This document shows, one piece after another, positions 1 through 5,306 of a stretch of DNA of 11,255 nt. The DNA is from Tissierellia bacterium (GTDB taxonomy: Bacteria > Bacillota > Clostridia > Tissierellales > Sedimentibacteraceae), in contig JAQVRY010000001.1 in assembly GCA_028700795.1 (NCBI GenBank), forward strand, positions 54,648-65,902. Direction: 5' to 3'. The notes beneath the pieces are model-generated. The model was not told the origin of the DNA. It was given only the letters and a program-made list of their open reading frames with translations, and made no database searches. The position numbers and the translations under genes are program-made. How positions within the stretch are numbered: position 1 is the first letter of the stretch; each line of letters begins with the position of its first letter.

Positions 1-40
1 AAAAAAATAACCTTTATCATTAGAGCGATAAAAGTTATTA
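1..40 (-). terminator. Intrinsic terminator after fabZ
   Basis: On the minus strand, arms AATAAC-TTTTATC and GATAAAG-GTTATT (plus positions 6-18 and 27-39, one C/A mismatch, 8-nt loop) form a 12-pair AT-rich hairpin. It runs straight into a T-run of seven (plus positions 1-7). This is the expected end of the acpP-fabK-fabD-fabG-fabF-fabZ transcript. The plus strand has no T-run, so it should work in one direction only. The stem is poor in GC, so efficiency is uncertain. Its apex shares TTAGAGCGATA with the hairpin next to fabG, but in the opposite orientation. Confidence 0.7.
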
Positions 41-79
41 TATTTGCCACCTTTGGTCGCAAAAACTAGTCTAGGTCAT
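41..79 (-). repeat. Degenerate copy of the fabG-fabF hairpin element
   Basis: In the direction of the operon this stretch begins ATGACCTA immediately after the fabZ stop codon. It then carries the core GCGACCAAAGG followed by TGGCAAAT, matching the core GCGACCAAAGGGAGCAAAT of the array at 1761-2205 except for GGGAGC becoming GGTGGC. The flanking arms no longer pair, so this looks like a decayed copy. It lies between the fabZ stop and the terminator. Confidence 0.6.
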
Positions 80-505
80 CTACTCAACTGCAAATATTAG
101 TGTTGCTTCTGCTGCAATTTCATCATCAACATAAGCAACTGCAGAGCCTATTCCAAAAGTTGATTTCATCTTTGTTATTTCCGTAATAAGCTTTAGCGTG
201 TCTCCCGGAACTACCTTTCTTTTAAACTTCGCACTTTGAATTCCTCCAAAATAAACTGTCTTATTTTTGAATTCATTTAGGGACAATATGGCAAAAGCTC
301 CTGTCTGAGCTAAAGCTTCAATAATTAAAACACCTGGCATTACAGGGTTCCCGGGGAAATGACCTTGGAAAAATTGTTCATTCATTGTTAAATTCTTAAT
401 TCCCACAGCCTTTTTTCCTTCTTGAAGTTCAATTATTTTATCAATTAAAAGCATGGGGTATCTGTGGGGTATTATATTTTGTATATCGTTTATATTATAA
501 ATCAT
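80..505 (-). CDS. fabZ: (3R)-hydroxyacyl-ACP dehydratase FabZ
   Basis: FabZ dehydrates (3R)-hydroxyacyl-ACP to trans-2-enoyl-ACP in the cytosolic type II fatty-acid elongation cycle. The 141-residue protein is full length for this hot-dog-fold family. The N-terminal PHRYPMLLID signature is at residues 13-22. The active-site segment HFPGNPVMPGV is at 49-59, with catalytic His49 and Glu63 in the following IIEALAQTGA helix. The ATG lies 4 nt past the fabF stop; AAGGA at the end of fabF serves as ribosome binding site, so the two genes are probably translationally coupled. It is the last gene of the operon. In the streptococcal cluster accB sits between fabF and fabZ, and it is absent here. The stop codon TAG leads directly into a repeat-like sequence. 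Function is near certain from the motifs and context. Confidence 0.96.
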   Translation of the reverse strand: MIYNINDIQNIIPHRYPMLLIDKIIELQEGKKAVGIKNLTMNEQFFQGHFPGNPVMPGVLIIEALAQTGAFAILSLNEFKNKTVYFGGIQSAKFKRKVVPGDTLKLITEITKMKSTFGIGSAVAYVDDEIAAEATLIFAVE

Positions 506-509
506 GTTT

Positions 510-1745
510 TTATCCTTTAAATTTTTTTACAACCAATGTTGCATTATGACCGCCAAATCCAAATGCATTTGACAAAGCATAATCAAAGTCCTTTGAAATT
601 CCTTCATTAGGAACAAAGTTTAGACCCAATTCCGGATCTGTTTGTGCATGATTAATGGTGGCAGGAATAAATGAATCTTCTATAGCTTTAACGCAAATGA
701 TTGCTTCAACTGCTCCTGCCGCTCCAAGTAAATGTCCTGTCATGGATTTTGTAGAGCTTACATAAATATTATTTGACTCTTCCTTAAAAACATTCTTAAT
801 TGCCTGGGTTTCAAATTTATCATTGTACAAGGTGCTTGTTCCGTGAGCATTTATATATGTTACATCCTTTGGTTCAATTCCTGCATCAAAAATGGCATTT
901 AACATTGACTTAGATGCACCTTCGGAACTTGGATCGGGACTAGTCATGTGATAAGCATCACAGGTTGCACCATACCCGACAATTTCTCCATATATTTTTG
1001 CTCCTCTTTTAACTGCATGCTCATAATCTTCAAGTACCATTACACCGGCACCTTCTCCCATAACAAAGCCATGTCTGTCTTTGTCAAAAGGAATAGAAGC
1101 CCTGTTTATATCAGTTGTTGTTGATAATGTAGTAAGAGCAGTAAATCCTGCAATAGAGCATGGAGTTATAGCAGCTTCAGCACCTCCCGCAATCATAACA
1201 TCACAAATACCGTCCTGTATTCTTTTATATGATTCTCCTATTGCGTTAGCACCGGTGGCACAAGCTGTAACTGTACTTACATTGACAGCCTTAGCCTTAT
1301 ATTTAACAGCAACCAATCCGGATGCCATATTTGAAAGCATCATTGGTATAAAAAATGTTGAAACCTTCCCAGGTCCCTTTTCCAACAGCTTTGCATGTTC
1401 TTCTTCGATTGTATGAATTCCTCCAACCGCACTTCCGACAATACAACCGAATCTATCAGAATCAACCTCTTCAGTATCAAGATTAGAATCCTTAACAGCA
1501 AGAGCAGCTGCTGCAAGAGCAAACTGACTGTATCTGTCCATCCTTTTAGCTTCCTTTTTTTCCATATATGAAGTAGGGTCGAAATCCTTAACTTCAGCTG
1601 CTAATTTAACGCTGAAATCTGATGTGTCAAAAGATTCTATAAAATCTATTCCGCATTTTCCCTTTTTTACATTTTCCCAAAAAATATCTCCTGAACCAAT
1701 AGGGCTTACTACCCCCATTCCTGTTATAACAATTCTTCTTTTCAT
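510..1745 (-). CDS. fabF: 3-oxoacyl-ACP synthase II FabF
   Basis: FabF is the condensing enzyme that extends acyl-ACP with malonyl-ACP, releasing CO2. It has 411 residues, the normal length for a KAS II thiolase-fold enzyme. The Cys-His-His triad is visible: Cys162 in VTACATGANAIG, His301 in NAHGTST and His338 in KSMTGHLLGAAG. The glycine-rich C-terminal SNAFGFGGHNA is at 392-402. One oddity is HGTSTLYNDKFET at 301-313: the family normally has Pro right after the HGTST/HGTGT motif, and here it is Leu (codon TTG). The start ATG is preceded by GAGGAG (1752-1757) with a 6-nt spacer. The gene is separated from fabG upstream by about 460 bp of hairpin repeats but remains in line with the operon. 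fabZ follows after 4 nt. Confidence 0.97.
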   Translation of the reverse strand: MKRRIVITGMGVVSPIGSGDIFWENVKKGKCGIDFIESFDTSDFSVKLAAEVKDFDPTSYMEKKEAKRMDRYSQFALAAAALAVKDSNLDTEEVDSDRFGCIVGSAVGGIHTIEEEHAKLLEKGPGKVSTFFIPMMLSNMASGLVAVKYKAKAVNVSTVTACATGANAIGESYKRIQDGICDVMIAGGAEAAITPCSIAGFTALTTLSTTTDINRASIPFDKDRHGFVMGEGAGVMVLEDYEHAVKRGAKIYGEIVGYGATCDAYHMTSPDPSSEGASKSMLNAIFDAGIEPKDVTYINAHGTSTLYNDKFETQAIKNVFKEESNNIYVSSTKSMTGHLLGAAGAVEAIICVKAIEDSFIPATINHAQTDPELGLNFVPNEGISKDFDYALSNAFGFGGHNATLVVKKFKG

Positions 1746-1792
1746 TATTATCTCCTCATAGTCTCACTGTACAATTATATTTGCTCCTACGA

Positions 1793-1961
1793 AGGGCATC
1801 TCGCAGTCTCATTCACCAATGTATTTGCTCCCTTTAAGGGTTCGCAGAGAAATTCACTAATTTATTTGCTCCCTCTGGTCGCATAAATTAGGAATTTTGT
1901 GCGTTTGACCTACCATCCATTTATTTCTCCCTTCGGTCGAAGAAATGGCGTTAGGTCATAA
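1793..1961 (-). repeat. Three-hairpin repeat unit, copy 2 (169 bp)
   Basis: In operon direction it begins TTATGACCTAACG and ends with GACTGCGAGATGCCCT. It contains H5 (1917-1948), H6 (1857-1891) and H7 (1816-1847), in the same order as H2-H3-H4 of the neighbouring unit. H5 has intact outer arms TGACCTA (1906-1912) and TAGGTCA (1952-1958). H7 has lost roughly 18 bp relative to H4, removing one stem arm, which helps explain why this unit is shorter. The final stretch of about 45 bases (CAAATACATTGG to GATGCCCT) is identical to that in copy 1. Confidence 0.75.
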
Positions 1962-2141
1962 AGGGCATCTCGCAGTCTCATTCACCAATGTATTTGCTCC
2001 CTTTGGTCGCATACATTGGGAAGCGCAGTCTCCGTTCACGAATTTATCAGCTCCTATCGTCGCATAAATTCGGAACTCGTTGCGTTTGAAATACCTACAA
2101 TTTCTTTCTCCCTCCGGTCAAAGAAATTGGGTAAATCATAA
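1962..2141 (-). repeat. Three-hairpin repeat unit, copy 1 (180 bp)
   Basis: In operon direction it begins TTATGATTTACCC and ends with GACTGCGAGATGCCCT. It holds H2 (2098-2129, perfect 10-bp stem), H3 (2039-2072, perfect 9-bp stem) and H4 (1985-2019, perfect 9-bp stem). It lies head to tail with copy 2 and shares its spacers, so the array grew by duplication of a trimer. Differences between the copies are concentrated in the stem arms, where pairing has been kept. Confidence 0.75.
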
Positions 2142-2150
2142 TCGTTGCGA

Positions 2151-2205
2151 ATGACCTACCGCTATTTTTTATTCGCTATCGCTCTAAAAAATAGGGTTAG
2201 GGCAT
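2151..2205 (-). repeat. Stop-codon-proximal hairpin H1 after fabG
   Basis: A perfect 10-bp stem CTATTTTTTA/TAAAAAATAG (plus 2162-2171 and 2185-2194) encloses the 13-nt loop GAGCGATAGCGAA. Outer arms ATGCCCTAACC and GGTAGGTCAT pair with one mismatch and one bulge. The loop differs from the GACC-NNN-GGGAG core of the other hairpins, so this is a second hairpin type in the same array. The outer arm begins on the base after the fabG TAG stop. No T-run follows, so it is not a classical terminator. It could protect the 3' end of an upstream mRNA segment, but that is inference. Confidence 0.7.
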
Positions 2206-2937
2206 CTACATATAAAAGCCGCCATTAACAGAAATAACCTGCCCTGTAATATAGGATGCTTTGTCTGATATTAAAAACTCAACACAATCCGATATATCTT
2301 CCGGCTGCCCTAATCTTTGAAGAGGAATGCTTTTCATCATTTCCGCCTTTATACCCTCCGGTATTTTATCTGTCATTTCAGTTTTAATAAATCCCGGTGC
2401 CACAGCATTTACTAAAATATTTTTCTTGCCTAATTCTCTTGCCATGGACTTTGTCATACCTATAACTCCTGCCTTTGAAGCTGAATAATTTACCTGTCCT
2501 GCATTGCCCGAAAGACCTACTACAGATGATATGTTAATAATTCTGCCTTGCTTTTGCTTTATCATTTTTCTTGCAATATGTTTGCAGCAGTTAAAAGTAC
2601 CCTTTAAATTTATATCAATAACATCATCGAATTCTTCTTCTGTCATTAAAGCAAGTATATTGTCCTTTGTAATTCCGGCATTATTAATAAGCACATCAAC
2701 TGTGCCAAAATTATTGTAAGCTTCATCTATGAGTTTTTTTGCATCCTCATAAACAGAAATATCGCATTTAACAATTATATTTTTAGTATCTTTATTAGTA
2801 AAATTATCTATAAGTTCTTCCATCGAAACAGTGTTGCTTCTGTAGTTCAACACTAAATTATAATTCAGCTCATTTAATCTTTTTGCAATCACAGCTCCTA
2901 TACCTTTGGAAGCCCCTGTTATAATGGCAGTTTTCAT
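2206..2937 (-). CDS. fabG: 3-oxoacyl-ACP reductase FabG
   Basis: FabG is the NADPH-dependent reductase that converts 3-oxoacyl-ACP to (3R)-hydroxyacyl-ACP. The 243-residue protein is a classical short-chain dehydrogenase. The Rossmann nucleotide-binding motif TGASKGIG is at residues 7-14 and NNAG at 85-88. The catalytic tetrad is Asn110, Ser138, Tyr151 and Lys155 (YSASK), followed by the conserved PGFIKTEM segment and a C-terminal ITGQVISVNGG. AAGGAAGGA lies upstream of the ATG, 23 nt after fabD. The operon context makes FabG much more likely than another short-chain dehydrogenase. The stop TAG directly abuts the hairpin array, and nothing suggests truncation. Confidence 0.96.
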   Translation of the reverse strand: MKTAIITGASKGIGAVIAKRLNELNYNLVLNYRSNTVSMEELIDNFTNKDTKNIIVKCDISVYEDAKKLIDEAYNNFGTVDVLINNAGITKDNILALMTEEEFDDVIDINLKGTFNCCKHIARKMIKQKQGRIINISSVVGLSGNAGQVNYSASKAGVIGMTKSMARELGKKNILVNAVAPGFIKTEMTDKIPEGIKAEMMKSIPLQRLGQPEDISDCVEFLISDKASYITGQVISVNGGFYM

Positions 2938-2960
2938 GAATTTCCTTCCTTGCTCTTATT

Positions 2961-3893
2961 TTAAGCTCCTGCAAATTGCAGATATGTATTTAACCCTTGA
3001 ACATTTTCAATATTTATTGATTTAACGTTTTTATCAATTCTTTTAATGAATCCCGAAAGTGTTTTACCCGGTCCTATTTCTACAAATGTATTTACTCCGT
3101 CTGCAATCATTTTTCTTACACATGCTTCCCACCTGACAGGATTATACACTTGTTTCTCAAGCTTTTCTGCCATTTTACTTATTTCGTAATATAAGGTATC
3201 CACATTTGATATAACTTCATTGACAGGCTTTTTGAATCTTATTTTAGACAAATCTACTTTCAATTTGTCACCTGCAGGTTTAAGCATTGATGTGTGAAAT
3301 GGTGCGCTAACTTGAAGCTTAATTGCTTTCTTAATATTAAACTGAGGTGCTTTATCAATAGCATTATCAATGGCTATACTTTTGCCGCCTGCTACGATTT
3401 GTCCCGGGTAGTTAAAATTAGCAGGTTCCAACAAACCATATTTTACGGTTATATCCTTGCAAAAAGCAATTGCTTGCTCATCAGTACAGCCTAAAAGAGC
3501 CAGCATTCCTCCTTCCCCTATGGGAACGGTATTTTGCATGTAATTTCCTCTTTTATAAACTAATTGTACCGCTGTTTCAAAGTCCATTGCACCGGCTGCA
3601 GTTAAGGCAGAATATTCTCCAAGGCTTAATCCTCCCATTACAACAGAGTCATCAGTTTTCTTTAATACTTCATATATTGCAAGGCACACTGTTAAAAGTG
3701 CCGGTTGAGTTATTTTTGTAATACTAAGCTCTTCATTAGGTCCTTCAAAGCAAAGCTTAGTTATATCAAATCCCAATGCTTCATTTGCTCTATGAAATAT
3801 TTCTCTGCTTTCTTTAAAATTGTCATAAAAATCTTTCCCCATGCCGGCATATTGAGCCCCCTGGCCGGGGAAAACAAAAGCTGTTTTATTCAT
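2961..3893 (-). CDS. fabD: Malonyl-CoA:ACP transacylase FabD
   Basis: FabD moves the malonyl group from malonyl-CoA to holo-ACP, supplying the extender for FabF. The 310-residue length is typical. The oxyanion-hole motif FPGQGAQ is at residues 8-14. The nucleophile elbow GLSLGEYSAL contains Ser90; Leu replaces the His usual in proteobacterial GHSLGEY, a variant I believe to be common in Clostridia. The substrate-binding Arg115 (YKRGNYMQ) and the catalytic His200 (APFHTSML) are present, and VEIGPGKTLSGF is near the C terminus. Its ATG overlaps the 3' end of fabK by 8 nt, and its GGGAGG ribosome binding site lies inside fabK, which indicates translational coupling. Confidence 0.97.
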   Translation of the reverse strand: MNKTAFVFPGQGAQYAGMGKDFYDNFKESREIFHRANEALGFDITKLCFEGPNEELSITKITQPALLTVCLAIYEVLKKTDDSVVMGGLSLGEYSALTAAGAMDFETAVQLVYKRGNYMQNTVPIGEGGMLALLGCTDEQAIAFCKDITVKYGLLEPANFNYPGQIVAGGKSIAIDNAIDKAPQFNIKKAIKLQVSAPFHTSMLKPAGDKLKVDLSKIRFKKPVNEVISNVDTLYYEISKMAEKLEKQVYNPVRWEACVRKMIADGVNTFVEIGPGKTLSGFIKRIDKNVKSINIENVQGLNTYLQFAGA

Positions 3894-4842
3894 TCCCGCC
3901 TCCCGCGATAAATACTAAACCCTTCATTATTTTTTCTGCTTCTTCAAACATTTCATTAATAATTTCTTTGCAGCATTGCTCTTTTCCTACCATGCCTGCA
4001 ATTTGACCTGACATTACGGAGCCATAATTTACATCTCCTTCAACAGCAGCCAAATAAAGTCTGCCTCTTCCCAATGTCTCCATTTCTTCTATAGTTGCAT
4101 TGTTTTTTTCCAAATCCTTAAATTTAGTAACAAGTCTGTTTTTTAATACTCTGACAGGATGACCTGTCTTTCTTCCTGTTACGGCAGTATCTGTATCGCT
4201 TGCTTTCTTTATTTTATCTTTATAATTTTGGTGAACACTGCATTCCTTTGCCAAAACAAATCTTGTTCCAACCTGTATACCTTGTGCACCAAGGCAGAAG
4301 GCTGCTGCAATTCCTCTTCCATCGCCTATTCCTCCGGCAGCTATTACGGGAATACTAACAGCATCCACAACTTGAGGTGTAATACACATGGTAGTTATCT
4401 CTCCAACATGTCCCCCGGCTTCGGTTCCTTCACAAATTATCGCATCAACACCTGCTTTTTCAAAATGCTTAGCAAAAGCTACAGAGGGAACAACAGGTAT
4501 TACCTTGATTCCTGCCTCCTTCCATATCTTCATATACTTTCCGGGATTGCCGGCTCCCGTTATAATTACAGGGACTTTTTCTTCTATTAACAATTCGCTT
4601 ACTTCTTTAGCATAAGGGCTTAAAAGCATTACATTTACACCAAATGGTTTATCTGTCAATTCTCTGATTCTATGTATTTCAGTTTTTATTTTTTCAGCCG
4701 GATTATTACCGGATGCTATTACGCCAAGCCCTCCTGCTTCGGATACAGCCGCTGCCAATCCTGCATCTGATATTTGTGCCATTCCTCCTTGAAAAATAGG
4801 ATATTTTATATTTAACATTTCACATACTTTTGTATAAATCAT
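3886..4842 (-). CDS. fabK: Enoyl-ACP reductase II FabK (FMN-dependent)
   Basis: FabK carries out the last step of each elongation cycle, reducing trans-2-enoyl-ACP with a flavin cofactor. It is the triclosan-tolerant alternative to FabI. The 318-residue TIM-barrel protein resembles the pneumococcal enzyme throughout. It has YPIFQGGMAQISD near residues 14-26, KPFGVNVMLLSPYA near 65-78, TGAGNPGKYM near 95-104, CEGTEAGGHVGEITTM with the catalytic-region His in AGGHVG, AAGGIGDGRG, and the late GSVMSGQIAGMV. The related nitronate monooxygenases share the fold, but the fab operon position between acpP and fabD and the FabK-type motifs favour FabK. An AGGAG ribosome binding site lies 4 nt before the ATG. 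No fabI or fabL is seen in this window. Confidence 0.95.
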   Translation of the reverse strand: MIYTKVCEMLNIKYPIFQGGMAQISDAGLAAAVSEAGGLGVIASGNNPAEKIKTEIHRIRELTDKPFGVNVMLLSPYAKEVSELLIEEKVPVIITGAGNPGKYMKIWKEAGIKVIPVVPSVAFAKHFEKAGVDAIICEGTEAGGHVGEITTMCITPQVVDAVSIPVIAAGGIGDGRGIAAAFCLGAQGIQVGTRFVLAKECSVHQNYKDKIKKASDTDTAVTGRKTGHPVRVLKNRLVTKFKDLEKNNATIEEMETLGRGRLYLAAVEGDVNYGSVMSGQIAGMVGKEQCCKEIINEMFEEAEKIMKGLVFIAGGGNE

Positions 4843-4856
4843 GACTCTCCTTTTAG

Positions 4857-4878
4857 CAGAAAACGCCTTGCGGCGTCT
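4857..4878 (-). promoter_or_regulatory. Possible attenuator hairpin between acpP and fabK
   Basis: On the operon strand, AGACGCC-GCAA-GGCGTTT forms a 7-pair stem (one G-T pair) closed by a GCAA (GNRA) tetraloop. The 3' arm ends in a short run of four T before C. It is GC-rich in an AT-rich gap and lies between the acpP stop and the fabK ribosome binding site. It could be a partial terminator or an RNA-processing/stability stem that keeps ACP mRNA more abundant than the downstream enzymes. The T-run is too short for a confident terminator call. Confidence 0.5.
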
Positions 4879-4889
4879 AAATTAATTTC

Positions 4890-5117
4890 TTATTTTTTAT
4901 TTGTAAGGTAACTGACTATATCACCCACTGTTATTAGCTTACCATAATCATCTTCTTCAATTATTACATTCAACTCATCTTCAAGTCTGTTTATCAGTTC
5001 AAATAAGTCCAATGAGTCTGCTCCTAAGTCTTCCTTGATTTTGCTTTCTAAAGTAATACTATCTTCCTCTACATCTAATTCTTCAACTAAAATTTCCTTA
5101 ACCTTTTCTAAGATCAT
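4890..5117 (-). CDS. acpP: Acyl carrier protein
   Basis: ACP carries growing acyl chains as thioesters on a 4'-phosphopantetheine arm. The 75-residue acidic protein has the standard size. It contains the prosthetic-group site Asp34-Ser35-Leu36 within LGADSLDLFELINRLEDEL, where Ser35 is the expected attachment residue. I place the start at the ATG at 5117 (MILEKVKEIL) because GGAGG lies 5 nt upstream. A TTG four codons earlier at 5129 is in frame but overlaps that ribosome binding site. It is the first gene of the fab operon, 70 nt downstream of a strong promoter with a FabT-like operator. In streptococci long-chain acyl-ACP is the co-repressor of FabT, so this gene may take part in its own control. 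Confidence 0.96.
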   Translation of the reverse strand: MILEKVKEILVEELDVEEDSITLESKIKEDLGADSLDLFELINRLEDELNVIIEEDDYGKLITVGDIVSYLTNKK

Positions 5118-5142
5118 AATTTCCTCCAATATTATCTATTGC

Positions 5143-5155
5143 TTTGATATTTGTA
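5143..5155 (-). promoter_or_regulatory. Possible second, weak FabT-like half-site in the acpP leader
   Basis: The plus-strand sequence TTTGATATTTGTA matches the stronger upstream operator (TTTGATATTCAAA) at 10 of 13 positions. It keeps one half-site, TTTGA, intact. It lies about 30 bp further into the acpP leader. It could be an auxiliary binding site or chance similarity in AT-rich DNA. Confidence 0.25.
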
Positions 5156-5172
5156 TTTATCTACATTCAAGT

Positions 5173-5189
5173 ATTTTGATATTCAAAGT
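5173..5189 (-). promoter_or_regulatory. FabT-type operator over the fab promoter
   Basis: The operon strand reads ACTTTGAATATCAAAAT, which matches the FabT consensus ANTTTGATTATCAAATT at 15 of 17 positions. The core TTTGA-ATA-TCAAA (5175-5187) is a perfect inverted repeat with a 3-nt centre. It overlaps the last base of the -10 hexamer and the expected transcription start, an ideal position for repression. FabT is a MarR-family repressor of fatty-acid synthesis in lactic acid bacteria, activated by acyl-ACP. No fabT gene is in the window, so the regulator is inferred. Confidence 0.7.
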
Positions 5190-5215
5190 ATAATACAATA
5201 AAACACCCTTGTCAA
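5187..5215 (-). promoter_or_regulatory. Sigma-A promoter of the fab operon
   Basis: The -35 is TTGACA (5210-5215, perfect), the spacer is exactly 17 nt, and the -10 is TATACT (5187-5192, five of six). Transcription should begin near 5180, giving an acpP leader of about 60 nt. An AT-rich stretch lies upstream (AAAAAATATA). It is the strongest promoter match in the window and overlaps the FabT-like operator. Confidence 0.85.
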
Positions 5216-5266
5216 TATATTTTTTGCTCACATTATTACACCTGTTTTATATGGTGTCAAAAATAC

Positions 5267-5306
5267 GGGGTTATTGTCAAACGACAAGGGGATGTGGGAC
5301 CTGTCA
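5267..5306. repeat. GGGGAC-type palindromic repeat after mnaA
   Basis: The plus strand contains GACAAGGGGATGTGGGACCT followed by GTC, in which GACA-A-GG and CC-TGTC can pair around a purine-rich loop. Just upstream, TTGTC-AAAC-GACAA forms a second palindrome that uses the same GACAA, so the two stems exclude each other. The outer end of the repeat abuts the mnaA stop codon (TAA followed by TGACAGG). The G-rich content stands out from the AT-rich surroundings and resembles the sequence at 9594-9663. Together with the fab promoter it fills the 177-bp mnaA-acpP gap. I see no convincing terminator for the upstream operon, so read-through into acpP is possible. Confidence 0.5.

Larger units (their letters stand above)
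1761..2205 (-). repeat. Tandem array of imperfect-palindrome hairpins between fabG and fabF
   Basis: This is non-coding and lies inside the fab transcription unit. In operon order the palindromes are: H1 2162-2194, H2 2098-2129, H3 2039-2072, H4 1985-2019, H5 1917-1948, H6 1857-1891, H7 1816-1847 (left arm lost) and H8 about 1771-1793 (remnant). H2-H7 share an apical core on the operon strand, GACC-NNN-GGGAG, flanked by GC/GC in H4 and H6; H3 has the variant GCGAC-GATA-GGAGC. The arms differ between copies but remain complementary: H3 CGAATTTAT/ATAAATTCG, H4 CCAATGTAT/ATACATTGG, H6 CTAATTTAT/ATAAATTAG. H1 and H5 have a further outer arm related to TGACCTA/TAGGTCA. Spacers repeat as well (GTAGGTCAAACGCA; GTGAATGAGACTGCGAGATG). 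I do not recognise a named family. The form is REP-like. Confidence 0.85.

Noticed and set aside
1081..1416. Plus-strand open frame of 111 codons within fabF
   Set aside because: It is antisense to a full, motif-complete FabF, has no recognisable domain and no convincing ribosome binding site.
1761..2205. CRISPR array
   Set aside because: The repeats are 30-60 bp and divergent, their variable parts are the complementary stem arms, and the spacers between them are themselves repeated; there are no unique spacers or cas genes.
2151..2205. Intrinsic terminator after fabG
   Set aside because: The strong stem is followed by CGGTAGG, not a T-run, and fabF/fabZ downstream have no other obvious promoter, so transcription must pass through.
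4159..4590. Plus-strand open frame of 143 codons opposite fabK
   Set aside because: It is a shadow of the fabK reading frame: low-complexity Ser/Tyr/Cys composition and no family resemblance.
5118..5129. TTG start giving a 79-residue ACP
   Set aside because: It lies on the GGAGG ribosome binding site that serves the ATG at 5117, and the ATG start gives the normal ACP N terminus.
5118..5180. Riboswitch in the acpP leader
   Set aside because: The leader is about 60 nt, AT-rich, with no stable multi-stem fold; control is better explained by the operator at the promoter.
5228..5256. Terminator ACACC/GGTGT between mnaA and the fab promoter
   Set aside because: The stem is only 5 bp with a 10-nt loop and is followed by AATAATG, not a T-tract.
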